A stretch of 64,000 bases of DNA from Forficula auricularia (Eukaryota; Arthropoda; Insecta; Dermaptera; Forficulidae), in the NCBI GenBank assembly GCA_024734495.1, contig JALMQS010000908.1, forward strand, positions 62,001 through 126,000, written 5' to 3'. This document shows, piece by piece, positions 32,765 to 44,683 of the stretch. The notes beneath the pieces were generated by a model that was not told the origin of the DNA, searched no databases, and saw only the letters and a list, made by a program, of their open reading frames with translations. The translations under genes and the position numbers were made by a program. Numbering within the stretch: position 1 is the first letter of the stretch; the number at the start of each line of letters is the position of its first letter.

Positions 32765-33571
32765 AAAGGCCATAGGGATATAAGTATATTGAATCGGCTC
32801 CCGGAAGATAATTTAATGAAACTTATGGGATAAGTAGGTACTAATAAAATGATAAAATCCTGAAAGTTTCATATCCCTAACTCAATTGGTTTTTGAGAAA
32901 AGGCAAAATATGTAATAAACAGAAAAAAAAATTCTCATGATTGACCGAATCGATTGATCTAAATTTCAAATATGTTTTGGGGGCTGATAATAGGTTCTAG
33001 GAAAAAAATTATGAGTTTTCTAGGTTAATTAGATCCTTGAAAAAAAAATATATAATACTAGTGCCTTTGAAAAAAGTACGCCATAGTATAAAAAATAAAA
33101 ACCATTTTTTTAAAAAAATAATCAAATGAAAGCTTAAAACATAATTTTTTTTCTACTATGTCGTACCTTTTTTCAAAATTTGAAAAGGCACTAGTATTAT
33201 AGGAAAATAGATAAGGTTTGAAAAAAATAGTTTCATAATTGTGCCAAAATTGTATCATGGTCAAAAATTGAAATTAAAGAAAAAAATATTTTTTTTTCAA
33301 GGATCTAATCAACCTATAAAGCTCATAATTTTTTCCTAGAAGCTATTATTAGTTCCCTAATCATATTAAAAATTTAGATCAATCGGTTCGGTCAATCCTG
33401 AGAAAATTTTTTTCTGTTTTTTACATATTTTGCTTTTTCTCAAAAACCAATTGAGTTAGGGATCTGAAACTTTTAGGATCTTATTATTTTATTAGTACCT
33501 ACATGTCCCCTAAGTGTTATTAAATTGTCTTTCGGGGGCCGATTCAGTATGCTTATACCCCTATGCCCTTT
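32765..33571. repeat. Foldback repeat family G, copy 2
   Basis: Inverted arms end in AAAGGCCATAGGGATATAAG and, in reverse, AAAGGGCATAGGGGTATAAG. It matches 15597-16491 along its length. Located in intron 2. Confidence 0.85.
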
Positions 33572-33696
33572 CTACAAATGATTCATTTTCATTTACAAAC
33601 ATATCTGTTCTGAAACTTAAGATATTTTAGTAGATGATTTGTATTTTATTTGCATTCTTTGGAGGCGCCGAGAATTTCTCCCTTTATTGATTAAAT

Positions 33697-34214
33697 CAGC
33701 GCTTCTCAAACTTTTTTCATTCGCGACCCCATTTTGACTGAGAAATTTTTCGCGACCCTATATTAAATAGATATATTATGGCATAAAATAATCATTTTTC
33801 CAAGGTAATCAAAAATAAATTTATAATGAAGCGAATCTTTATAAATATACCTATTTTGTAATTTTACCATTTATTAAAAAAGTAAACTACATAATTACAA
33901 TTATTTAATCTAAATAATAATGAAATGGATCTGTTTGTTTTTTATTAAATAAACAGGAGACAATCATCTTCAATATTTTTCAAATTTGATATGTAATTTG
34001 ATTTTATAATCGACAATGCTGAGAACGTTGCTTCACATAAATAAATATATATTTAATACAAAATGGCGATTTCACAAATTATTGCAAATTCAATGACAAA
34101 AATACCTCGAATTCACTAAACATATGCGCATTATAACTTTATAATTGATCATTGTTGCCCTATGTTTCGTGACCCCAAAATTCAGTTATGCGACCTATAA
34201 TTGAAGAATCATTG
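33697..34214 (+). mobile_element. Non-autonomous hAT-type element
   Basis: Starts CAGCGCTTCTCAAAC and ends AAGAATCATTG. Flanks gattaaat (33689-33696) and gtttaaat (34215-34222) are a 7/8 duplication. The interior has CGCGACCCC blocks near both ends (inverted). No transposase. Confidence 0.7.
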
Positions 34215-34393
34215 GTTTAAATAATTGATTTACATTCCTTTCTTAAAGAAATTATTTTTTCAAATTTCTTAAAATTCCCTTAATAAATAGAGAAATTCCC
34301 CGAAACGTTTATAATTCAAATAAATTTTTTAAGATTGTTTTTTATAAAAATATATAAAAACAATCAATAAAATTGTTTAATTTTTTTATTTAT

Positions 34394-35100
34394 ACAGGGT
34401 GTCTCTAAAAAGTCTGTACAAAACTCTAGCATAAATTCCCGAGGCTAAAATATTACGATTTATTCCAACTTACAAAAATTGAAAGTTTCCAAAATACAGG
34501 GCGTCAATTTTTATTCATTTTTTTTTTTTGTAAATATTTATCTTAATAATTGCTTAATTTGAACCATATTTGCTATTTAGGATTTTTTTGGGATTTGAAA
34601 TTCAGATCTGATCACAGCTTTAATGTTCATTGTAGAGCGCATCTCCATCAGCACTTCTCATATGTACCTCTAAAGCTTGATAACTTTTTTGTGCCTCGGT
34701 TTTTTAAATTTCTAATCAAAATTTCTTTTCCCTGGTATCTTTTGTCCAAAAAAGATATACCTGGTTGGTGTCGCTCCAAGCAGCTGTTTCTGAGATAATT
34801 ATGTTTTATTTCGTACTGAAACTCCTCAATGAACCGGCAAAGAACAATAGGATTAACACACAAAATCACTAACGTACTAAAACATCAATGTCAATTGTTC
34901 AAAAATAGTAAATGTTTAAAATGACCTCCCTTTTCATGTACACAAAGAAAGCTTAATTTGATAGAGAAAGTTGTAATGCACTCTAGTTCCAATGAGTCTT
35001 AAAGAGAGATTATGGAAAATTTTATTCACTTAGAACAAAAGACAATATTTAATTTTTTTGCCCCCCCCCCTTGATTCTGATGCTTGATTTTTTTTAATAA
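34394..35100. repeat. Possible DNA transposon starting TACAGGGTGTC
   Basis: TACAGGGTGTCTCTAAAAAG is a terminus style common in insect DNA elements, with ACAGGGCGTC repeated about 100 bp on. No matching right end was found. A poly-C run is at about 35050-35059. Confidence 0.3.
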
Positions 35101-35269
35101 AATAATATTAATAATAATAATAAAAACTGATTAAATAAATGTTTTTTAAATCAAGAATCCCTTTATTTTTGGTTTGATTTTTATTCTTGTAAAATGTACA
35201 TTAACATTTTGAGAAATATTTCAAAATCACTTTGAAAAAATGAATATTTGGCCGACCCGCCTCGCACAT

Positions 35270-35880
35270 TTTGGACCCCGGACGAGACCCCATGTAATTT
35301 TTGTCAAAAGCGTCTGGTCCTAACATTCAACCTGAATGAATACTACAATTTGTGACTGTGGTTGAGGCCATGGGTCCGTAGTCTTGGTTGGAGCGAGACC
35401 GATTACAATCTTCCTGCGATTAATTTTTCTTGCGATGTAGGGCCGTCTATATGTGCAAGGTGGTGCGATGCAAGACGGCGCCAATGCTTTAAAGGCGCCG
35501 ACAGGCGACCATTGACCATGAGCTATATTATACTTAACGATGAAATGAATATATTTTAAAGAATTTAAAAAAGTACTACGGACGATTGAACTGTGTGAAA
35601 AAGATCGTCGACGAAAAAAAGGGTAACATACGTGTACATCTGTACATGCATCCATCCATCTGCAAGCACTATACGAGAAAAAAGCACTTTTTGGCCTCTG
35701 GACGAGACCCCATCTAATTTTTGGCAAAATGTCGCGTAATTGAAATTCAACCTAAATGAAAACTACAATTTGTGACTTTGATTGAGACCATGGTTTCTGT
35801 AGTCTTTACCTAAGGACCCTTTGAAGTCGCGCTTTACGCGAGATCGATCCAATACTTTATCTGCTTCGCATTGGATAAAG
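35270..35880. repeat. Direct repeat pair flanking a GC-richer segment
   Basis: 35278-35400 and 35698-35815 share GGACGAGACCCCAT, TACAATTTGTGACT and GTAGTCTT. The 300 bp between (with GGCGCCAATGCTTTAAAGGC) is more GC-rich than the surroundings and opens a 135-codon minus-strand frame of no recognised family. Part of the repeat is also at 10345-10440. Confidence 0.5.
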
Positions 35881-36824
35881 TAAAAATGGAGAAATGGCTT
35901 GTGCCTTTTTTTGCAGGGTAGTATACACTTAACAGGTCTACCAATTTAGTTGTCTAAGTAACAAGGTGCTCCCATTATACTTGTTGCTATTAAATGATCT
36001 GTCTGATGGTGCTTCTGGCAAACAGCGACCGTGCCACGACATGCTTGAACATGATTGTGTCTTACCCTCTGCTTGGTAGGAAAGCCTGCGCTTTGTCTGT
36101 AGAAATCGTCCGCAGTAGTCTCTGAGACAGCGACTCGTCGGAAAAATACCAAATGGTCAGATGGAGCGACGGGCTAACCTCAAGAAAGCGAAATGGGAAA
36201 AAAATTTCAAAATAATTTTTCTTAAGAACCATTCAAATTTTAAGCTATTATAAAAGAAATACGGAACAAATTTATTTTTAAAATTAAGATAATTTAAATT
36301 CACCTACAAGCGTCTCTTATTTTAAAAGATTCACATTTTCAACTTCTTTTAAATTCTTTAACTTAACTAATAGACATTTTGAAAAAATAATTAATATCTC
36401 CTAAAACATAATTATTTCGATGTTAAGTCATTAGAGGTTTTTTGTAGACCATACCTACCCTGTATTGTAAAGTATAAAAAAATATTCTGAAGTTATATTC
36501 TATAACTTTGTCAGTTTTTAATTTAGCTTGAATATAAATTAACTTTCATAGTATAGAACAGACCTTACATATTGGCCTACACTATGGAAAGTACAATTTT
36601 ATATATTAGAATTTCTTTTTTTCTTGGGAACGGGTCTGGTGATATCAATGGGAAGGTTCTAGAATATAGAAAACACAGTGGCGGCTGTTCTGGTGAGCCA
36701 GAGCTTGAAAAGAAACAAAACAATGATGAAAATATAAATAAATTAATAAATGAATTTATATTATTATACTTTAGTATTAAAATAATTTGAAATTGTATAT
36801 TAATAATATTTGAATTGATCGATG
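35881..36824. other. Intron 2 stretch, nothing recognised
   Basis: A GC-balanced patch near 35985-36180 has no recognised family. The rest is AT-rich. Confidence 0.35.
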
Positions 36825-37220
36825 CTTATCTTATCTTATACTATTAAATGAGCAATTTTTGCATATAGTATTATATAAACCTTTTCTCGAAAATGGCTCT
36901 AACGATTTTTATGAAAATCAGGGATTAGTGGTTATTTGGGTCGACAAATTGATCTTCTTTTAACTTTAATTTGCGAGGGTTTCTTAATTATTAAAGTAAT
37001 TTTTCAAAAGTGGGTGTGTAAATGAAAAAATGGCGTATAATTAATTTTTTTCAAATTCCTTTTATTAATTTTTGATTTTTAATTTTAAAACCCTCTCATA
37101 GTTCATTACAAATATTATTTGATATTAAAATTAGGAAATTTAATTAATTATAGGTATTTTCTATTGAACGGAGTGCTACAACACAATAATGAGTCCTCTT
37201 AAAAAACCCGACGAGTCGGA
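36825..37220. repeat. Dispersed repeat family N, first piece
   Basis: TATTAAATGAGCAATTTTTG and CTCGAAAATGGCTCTAACGA recur near 38095 and 46300. The style resembles non-autonomous insect repeats. Edges not determined. Confidence 0.5.
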
Positions 37221-37640
37221 GGATCGTCCCTCCTTCTTCAGGATTTAAAAGGGTCAACGAAGAAACCCTCTGGGATATTAATACTATTTTTAATTGCAAT
37301 TAAGTTCTAAACCCCCAAAACCATTGAGAGCCCTGAGATAAAACTCCACCATTAGTATAGAAGTGAGAGGACAATATTCCATGAATAAATTCTGCGGTTT
37401 GAGAGAAAGCTTTCAAACTAGTTGCAGAACCTCGGCATAAGACCAAAGGAGTCCAGAAGATTTTCGTGTCACCATATCAATGACCTTTGAAATGTCTAAA
37501 GCTACTGCGAAATTCTCATTACCGGCCTTGAGGACTCTAAATGTGAGTTACATATGCTTCTCTAAAGCCATTCATATTGTCATCGTGGATTAGTTGATTG
37601 GAAGTGTCTGACGACTTGCTCGATAATGGTTTTTTCTATA
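37220..37640 (-). pseudogene. LINE reverse-transcriptase fragment
   Basis: On the minus strand, VLKAGNENFAVALDISKVID fits reverse-transcriptase motif A, and downstream GILSSHFYTNGGVLSQGSQ fits the SS.F...GVPQGS motif, with frameshifts. It is the same type as 15190-15412 and lies in intron 2. Confidence 0.7.
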
Positions 37641-37835
37641 ATTTTGGATTGAACAAATGTGATATTACTATGGGTCGATAGTTTTTGATTTTGAAAGAAT
37701 AACCTTTTTTACTTTCATATTTATATTCATAGAATATAACGTGGAAGTATTGCGATGCCCTGTCTGGGTCCTGACTCCATTTGAGAGCTTGTTTCTCAGA
37801 GATGAAAAAAGTTAATTTCATTTTGTAACTTCTAG

Positions 37836-38240
37836 GTGGAAGAAATCGATGCCCTTAATAGTTGGAAACCGGATTTGGGATATAAAACCGGATATTGGGG
37901 TCCCCAGAGGCCAAAAAGAGGCAAAAAATCCATTGGTCAGTGCGTACGTATGTACCCCCCTGGGTTTCGCAACCATAAGTCTCAGAGCTACGAAATTCGA
38001 AACTTAAGCTGGATATAGAAGTAGTACAGCAAGATTTTGGTTGAAATCAGAAAACCGGAAGAGGACATTTACATGAAAGATTTTTCTTTTTTTGTTATTT
38101 TCTCAAAAACGGCTCTAACGATTCTTTAAAAATTAGTGTATTTATCAAGAGTCATGAGTTAATAGTTGTGTTAAATTTTTAATCCGATTGAAAATTAGCC
38201 GTTTTTGAGAAAATCAAAAAAACGAAATAAAAGAAGGGGG
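37836..38240. repeat. Repeat family N, further piece
   Basis: Shares TCTCAGAGCTACGAAATTCG and AACTTAAGCT with 46620-46670, and CTCAAAAACGGC with 47160. The end has an inverted CTCAAAAACGGC / GCCGTTTTTGAG pair. Confidence 0.55.
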
Positions 38241-39101
38241 TGTAAATTAGTAGTGTCGCGATGATTTCAAATAAATGAAAATGTGAAAGTCGTGTGGTGA
38301 ACACACCAGTTGATTCTTTATTGTTTGGAATCTGGCTAAATTCCATATCTCCGGAATTATGCCAGACCTGTAGGATAATTTGATTAATCTTGAAAATACA
38401 TATTTGGAATATTGGCAAAGCAAGCTGAAGAATTGAACTTTAATTTTTAAATAATTTTTAGGATTGTTGGCACCCTGAGGACAATAAATATAGAACCTAG
38501 GGGAATATGTACTGTAAATGGATCAAGCCACCATTAAATTGTCTGGGCGGAATTATTGTTTTTGTGCAAGATGATAAAAAGAATAAAGCAATAAATAATA
38601 ACTACTTTTTCCAAAGGAGCTTTTAAGGTGCGGTAAATAAAGAGGCTTAAATATTTTTTTAAGTCATCATCAAAATTGTTAGTGAATAATTGTATTCTAA
38701 TATAGTTAAATATAGGTATAACAATTTTGATGCCGACTTGAAAAATTAAAATAAAATTTTAGAATCCATAAATCTAGATTGGCATTCAAAATGGAAAGAA
38801 TGCATTTTAAATGAAAGTACTGTTTTCTTAACTTAATTATTCTTGGCTAATTTAAAGAATTAGTAGAAGAACAAATTTACAAAGATGACGAAATTATCGT
38901 TTCTGAAGATAAGGAGCTCTTTTAACGGATTTTCTAAAAAAAAAACTTTAGCCCCCATAACGGAAATTATGGATCAGACGAAGTGTCATTGATGCGATGT
39001 CTTTTTATCGACAACTACTTGCTGAAAGAAAAGGTAAAGGCAAAAGGCGTTAGATGACTTTTTCACAAAAAACAAAAAATGGCAAATGAAGAAAAACCTT
39101 C
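38241..39101. other. Intron 2 spacer with a fragment of another repeat
   Basis: About 38755-38850 matches one arm of the inverted repeat at 1976-2199 (AATCCATAAATCTAGATTGG, GGAAAGAATGCATTTT). The rest is unassigned. Confidence 0.45.
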
Positions 39102-39109
39102 CTCATCAC

Positions 39110-40232
39110 TAGAGACCGGATTCCTATGCAATTGCATATTTTGTTTGCTGCCACATACGAGCGAGGGGGTGAATTATCTATCCGAATAATACATCTAGGA
39201 TACTGTGAGTTAAATTTTATACTGCATATTTGAGTAATATTGCATAAAATTGCATATTTGAAGAATATACCATAAGATTGCATATTTTAAGGATTTTTTT
39301 TGTCAAATATTGCCTATTTCGCGCCAAATAAAGATTTTTTAAAAGTAAATTTTCGGAGAAAGAATGAAAAAAAATGAAGAAATATATATATAAAAAGTTC
39401 CTTTAAATTTGCCCCCATTACATCTGAGGATGTGGAGCGGTCCTTTTCATCGTATAAATCAATTTTAAGTGACCGTAGACATAATAACCTGAAGATAATT
39501 TAGAAGAATACTTGTAAACATAAATTATTCACAATTACAATCAAATTTTAATTATTTTTGAGATCCTTTGTTAATTATTTCTTTATTATTATTATTATTA
39601 TTTTTTAATGGCCTTCGGTAACTATAGCCCATTTTGGCCATTGGGTGTTCGTGTGTGTGTGTGAGAGAGAGTGTTTGGAAGTGTGTGTAAATTAGTGTAG
39701 TGATCAGATTATAGCCGGACAAATATTTGCATTATTTTATTAGTTTATTATTTGTACGTCAATAAGAAAAGCTTGTTAATATACAAAAATAAAAGCAATA
39801 GGTACAATACAATCGTGTCTGTTAAATAAAACTACCCCCCCCCCCCCGTATTTTTTCGATCACATTTTTTGAAACATTATTATATTTATTATGTTGATTT
39901 TATTCAAGAGCACCTATTATTTTTTTGAGTTTAAAGATTTTTTAATATATTAAATATAGTGAGAATTTAGTGAAATTTTTTACTCAATAAAAGTACATAT
40001 TTGACACTTGGTGTATATAGCTTACTTTATCATTTTATTTCTTTCATAACATTCCTTCAAATATATAGTCTTTTTGTCTTCAATTTTAATTTAATAGTGC
40101 ATAAAAAATGTATTTTGCTAATTTTTACTGAATATATTTGCATATTTCAACGTATTCTGCATATTAGTTGCTTATTTCACCCTTTTAACTGCATATTTTG
40201 GCAGTTTTTACCCCATAAAAATCCGGTCTCTA
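39110..40232 (+). mobile_element. hAT-type element with perfect 8-bp duplication
   Basis: Ends TAGAGACCGGATT and AATCCGGTCTCTA. Perfect CTCATCAC flanks (39102-39109, 40233-40240). It carries a transposase C-terminal remnant and a GTGT/GAGA simple repeat near 39650. ATTGCATATTT tracts are repeated inside both ends. Located in intron 2. Confidence 0.9.
39411..39508 (+). pseudogene. hAT transposase dimerisation-domain remnant
   Basis: Reads APITSEDVERSFSSYKSILS then DRRHNNLKII before a stop. This is the characteristic C-terminal dimerisation motif of hAT transposases (T-S-x-D-V-E-R-x-F-S). The rest of the transposase is missing. Confidence 0.85.
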
Positions 40233-40555
40233 CTCATCACATACGTAACTTCTTTACTCGAACTTTTTTTGATTTTCATGATTTTTTATGAGTAAAAATC
40301 GATATTAGCAATAAATAATTCTATAATTAATGTAATAAAAAAAAGTTTTTAACAATAAATATTAAAAAATAAAAAACAAAACAAAAAAAACTGATAAATT
40401 CTCTTTGCGTGTAAGGATGTCCTCTTTTAAGGCTGGAACTTATTAGAACATATTTTAACAACAGTTAATTAACAAATATTTAGAGGTGCCAAATACAAAT
40501 AAGGTTGGGAAACCTTACTCTAAAATTATCACATTTTTTAATTCATTTTTATATA

Positions 40556-40676
40556 ATTTGAAAGTTTTTGTACCGAGGGTAGCAGAATTTTTATATATTA
40601 AGGAGACAATAAAAGAGTGCGTCTTCTGCTGGAATTAGTAATTCCAGTAGAAGACACTCTTTATTGTCTCCTTCAA
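40556..40676. mobile_element. Minimal 121-bp snapback of the hammerhead foldback family
   Basis: Perfect 12-bp CATTTTTATATA flanks (40544-40555, 40677-40688). It has the family terminus TACCGAGGGTAGCAGA and two inverted copies of AAGGAGACAATAAAAGAGTG around TTCTGCTGGAATTAGTAATT. The hammerhead-like core is absent because the junction lies 3' of it. Confidence 0.9.
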
Positions 40677-40753
40677 CATTTTTATATAGTATTGAAATAT
40701 TTTTTTGTAATTTTATTTTATTTATTCATCAACGATTTATTTCTTAAAATTAT

Positions 40754-40838
40754 CCCAGGTAACACACAATATCCTCAGAATATTCTAAGAAGATTTAAAT
40801 GTCCTTAGAATATTCTTAGGATATTGTGGTTACCTGGG
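40754..40838. mobile_element. Miniature palindrome family J, copy 1
   Basis: 85-bp near-perfect palindrome with ends CCCAGGTAAC / GTTACCTGGG. A second copy lies at 43371-43466. Confidence 0.85.
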
Positions 40839-40966
40839 ATTACAATTAACAGATTTGATGCAAAAAGTGCATTAGTTTTTTTTTTATTTTATTTCTAAAT
40901 GAAAGGACTTTTGTAGCCCTATAGCTTTAAACATGTAATTTATTAATTCTTTCTTGTATTTTATAG

Positions 40967-41078
40967 AGAAAGCATTGAGCGGTTCATCGATGAGAATAAA
41001 GCGCTAATGAAACGGATGTATGGAGAATTTCAAATGACAACAACTGAGTATGGTCCACCGAGTCGAAGTCATGATCAG
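40967..41078 (+). CDS. spz3: Spatzle gene exon 3: prodomain
   Basis: Acceptor TTTTATAG at 40959-40966, donor CAG|GTAACT after 41078. From 40968 it reads ESIERFIDENKALMKRMYGE then FQMTTTEYGPPSRSHDQ, ending in phase 0. IERFIDENKALMKRMYG is a conserved prodomain block that should follow the FCPTAGNSYP motif of exon 2. With the acceptor used here, exon 2 would have to end with two leftover bases, but it ends with one. Confidence 0.75.
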
Positions 41079-41365
41079 GTAACTTGGTTTTATGTGGTCG
41101 AAATTATCAAAAGTTATATAAAAATTATTATCAAAGATGATATGAACAATTCATTTCAAAAAATTTAGTGAAGCTAAGATTTATAAATTATGAATTTGTA
41201 GTGTCGAAAAAACATGCTGTTTTGGGTTTCCACTTCTTAAGTCTTTTTGTAAAGTCTAATGTCAAAAACTTTTAATTTTATGTTTGAGTACGCATAATTG
41301 ACCCATTATCAGGGGTACGTGGGGATGGATGCATGCATTCATCTACATATACACTGTATGGATTC

Positions 41366-42076
41366 CAGAGGCGTTCGGTCCATAGATGCTGTGGATGCGG
41401 ACCATCCCTAAAATTTCAAACATTTTGAGTATTTTCATAAGAATATGAGGTCTTATTAAAAATTTCACGAGGATCTTTAAATTTTCAATCCGTTATTTCA
41501 AATATTTCTATAAAAAACATTTTTTGTTTTGAAAAGTATGTATATTGGTTCTTGAAATGAAATATAGTTCAAGCAAGTCAAAGACAAGTCTAGACGAGTT
41601 TTAGTTCAATAAAAATTGTTCTTGCCGAGGAACTATTAAAATAGTAATAATACAAAAAAGGAATAAATAAAGATGATTCGAGAATCTTTGGACTAATCCA
41701 TTTCTACGAACTCTCAATATATAAGATCGGAAATAACTAAGAGGGGTATAGACAAGTCATAGCTTGCTAATTGCAATAGAATTAGGAGAAATTTAAGATT
41801 TGCATTAGGACAGGCTGATTCATTGAGGAACTTGTCGATTTCCATCTCAGGGACTGTGGAGTAGAAGTCACAAGATTTAATTTCTGACTCCTACCCTCAC
41901 TCACACAAAGCACTATCCGTTTGGGGCGAAGCTCACAAAATATTTTTTTAAAAATCTAATGTTGAATTTGAAAAAAAAAAAAACGAAAATTATGCTGTAT
42001 TCGATGAAATTTGCAAAAAATAAAGGGTACTTTTTTGGACAGCATCACCTGGTTGAAAAGTCACCAACCGCCACTG
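41366..42076 (+). mobile_element. hAT-type MITE, family I copy 2
   Basis: Starts CAGAGGCGTTCGGTCC and ends AACCGCCACTG. Flanks atggattc (41358-41365) and atggtttc (42077-42084) are a 7/8 duplication. Matches 11301-11937. In intron 3. Confidence 0.8.
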
Positions 42077-42084
42077 ATGGTTTC

Positions 42085-42590
42085 CTATTTTTTTGACCAT
42101 TTTTTTACCAATTGAAATGAAAGTGAAAACATAATTTTAGTTTAATAAAATGAATCTCTTTTTAGTTTTTGGTACTTATCGGCACATGAACATTAGTACT
42201 TGTTTGTTTTTTTCTAAATATTTTTAAATAGCTTAACTAATTTTGATCAAATTTAATATTCAATTTAAGTACCTTAATGTTATATAATGTTTTTAATAAG
42301 ATTACATTTTAAAGTAGTTTTCTCTAATTTTCCTAGTATTTGATGGGAATCGATTTTGATTTTAAGTCAACATTGACTTCAACAGGGATATATATATCTG
42401 ATTAATAATAAAGGAATAATATACTAATATTTCAAAATGTCTTTCAACTTCCGTTGCACTTTATTTGATTAAGTTTATCTCCTTCAACATTAATTATCTT
42501 ACAGTGAAAACAAAGATTTAAGTATCTTTTTGGGTGTCTTTTTTTGAAAAAAGATGGAAATTATTTCAAAAATCAACCCAGTATATAATA
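42085..42590. other. Intron 3 spacer
   Basis: AT-rich. 42500-42545 (GAAAACAAAGATTTAAGTATC) repeats sequence at 24710-24735. No coding signal. Confidence 0.4.
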
Positions 42591-42597
42591 TTATTAA

Positions 42598-42840
42598 ATG
42601 AATTTAACTTTAAAGGACATCATAGATATTAGAGAAATATTTTTACATTGCATATCAGAGAAGTTCGTCCCCTTAGGAATCGAACCCAAGCGCTAACTAA
42701 GCTTGCCGGGCCAGTAGCCAAACCCTTAAGACCCTTTGGCTTGGGTTCGATTCCTAAGGGGACGAACCTCTCTGATATGCAATGTAAAAATATTTCTCTA
42801 ATATCTATGATGTCCTTTAAAGTTAAATTCATTTAATTAA
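42598..42840. repeat. Head-to-head pair of a tRNA-derived SINE
   Basis: Two inverted copies (about 42598-42715 and 42722-42840) with GGGTTCGATTCCTAAGGG B-box blocks meet at the tRNA-like heads; the tails point outward. The outermost GAATTTAACTTTAAAGGACA and its reverse are identical. A single copy is at 24775-24905. Confidence 0.85.
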
Positions 42841-43370
42841 TTATCTTATTCTTTATTATTAGATTATCATATAATAGCAAGTTTATCTTCTTCTCGGGCT
42901 TTTTTTATTTGTGGATTTAGTTTTTTCTTGGTTTCCAAAACCTCTTTTGCAAATTTCTCTGTTAAGTATTGTGGAAAGTTTATTTTTTTGTTTATGTATC
43001 TAAAAATTATATTTTTATTTGATTACTTTCTCTTCCAATTCAATATAGTTTTCATCATTATTCTCCTCCAATCCATGCAATATAATATTTTTCATTTTCG
43101 CTTCACGGTTTAAGTTATTATCTTTTTTTCAATAAGACCATTTCTATTATCAATGATATTAATAAAGTTTTCCTCCAATATTTTACTATTATTAAATATT
43201 ATCTAGAGTTTAATTTCCTATTAGAAATATTTTCTTTCGGAGATGGTCTGGTAGAATTTCAATGAAAAAACGATTTAGCGAAAGCGTTGGTGCGATTTTT
43301 GGCCAATTTGACAGAAAAGGGATGCTGACCGTTTGAAAACTGTGTATTTTTTTACAAAGAGGACCATATA
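42841..43370. other. Intron 3 spacer, nothing recognised
   Basis: AT-rich, no repeat partner or coding signal. Confidence 0.4.
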
Positions 43371-43466
43371 CCCAGGTAACACACAATACCCTCAGAATAT
43401 TCTAAGAAGATTTAAATGTCCTTAGAATATCCTTAGAATATTCTGAGGATATTGTGGTTACCTGGG
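43371..43466. mobile_element. Miniature palindrome family J, copy 2
   Basis: Ends CCCAGGTAAC / GTTACCTGGG, and a near-identical centre to 40754-40838 with a few extra bases (CCTTAGAATATTCTGAGG). Confidence 0.85.
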
Positions 43467-43599
43467 TAGGTATTATTGATTTCAACGCGTCTGAACAAAC
43501 ATCATGGTAGTATCTATAGTTCAGGGAAAGGACGGAAATGTTTCTACGGTGAGGGCTAGGGAGTCAAATGAGTTAGATATGGGTGGGTCTTCTAGTAGT

Positions 43600-44128
43600 T
43601 TAAGGTAGTTCTTTCACAAATGCAAAAATTCAAGAAGTGTTCAAAACTTGGATTATAAGTCATTAAAAGCATAATAGACACACTGTTAAAATTTGAAGAC
43701 GATTTTCCAAACCAAACATGAAATAATTGAAATTAATAATGAAATTTTTACAAATGGTAGTTTGGGAAAGGTGGGAAAATGATCATTATTTTATTATTTT
43801 TCATTGAAGGACTTTCCCCTTCTTGATGAAAAACGAATATTTGTTAGAATAATATATTCGGAGTAACTTAAAAAAAAATTGAAATTATTTACCTCGTAGT
43901 TTTGATAAATAATAAAAAAAACAAAAACATATTTGGGCGATTATTTTTAGTGAAGGAGATATAATATCAATGGCTTGGAAACGGTCCATTCATAAAGAGA
44001 ATATAGTAGTGTAAAAAGTACAGTCACGTTAAAAAAACATAACCTAAAATTTTAGCACTGTTCATACTTACAGAGTGGTTACGAGGCTAAAACTTTTTGT
44101 GTGGGTTGTCGCGAAAGAACCTCCTTAA
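43600..44128 (+). mobile_element. TTAA-target DNA transposon family F, copy 2
   Basis: TTAA ends (43600-43603, 44125-44128) with TTAAGGTAGTTCTTTCACAA and GCGAAAGAACCTCCTTAA. Same internal sequence as 25849-26381. Confidence 0.85.
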
Positions 44129-44239
44129 GGATTTTACTATCTAGTACTCATCTAATGTGGCAAGATGGCAGTTTTTCAAAAGAAGTAATGAGATCTAATA
44201 TGGCTTGCAAGTTCATCATAATCAATATAGTAAATCAGT

Positions 44240-44600
44240 CGAGAATATAGTAACTTCAATTAAAGTGCATGTTTTTCATTTTACATGTCTGTCAATTTAT
44301 TGATTTCATATTTTTAGTTGAAAATATTTTCCTGAAACTTGGCATTTACCTATTATAGTATTTATTGTTATTGTTTTTTAGCCCTCGATCCTTCCACTTA
44401 ATATATAGTAATTTAATTCATGGCATACATAACAATGCGTAAATGCTAACTTTTAGGAAAATAATTTCAACTTAAAATTTGAAATTAATAAATATAGATA
44501 GACATGATTTAATATGAAAAACATGCTTTTTAATTTCAATTATTATATTCTAGAATCATTTAATAAATTGATGATGTTGAACTTGGCAACGCATTAGATC
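44240..44600. repeat. Imperfect inverted repeat
   Basis: About 44240-44350 and 44445-44595 pair (ATAGTAACTTCAATTAAAGTG..., TTTTCATTTTACATGTCTG with their reverses). It shares the CTGAAACTTGGC style with 2050-2120. Confidence 0.55.
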
Positions 44601-44683
44601 TCACTACTTTTTGGCAAAGGGTTTTTATTAATCGAACTTGGCCTTTTTTACAGACATGTTTTGTTGGGATACATCTATATATA

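Noticed and set aside
42629..42836. Opposed 60-67 codon open frames
   Set aside because: They lie in a SINE inverted dimer and are mirror images of each other.
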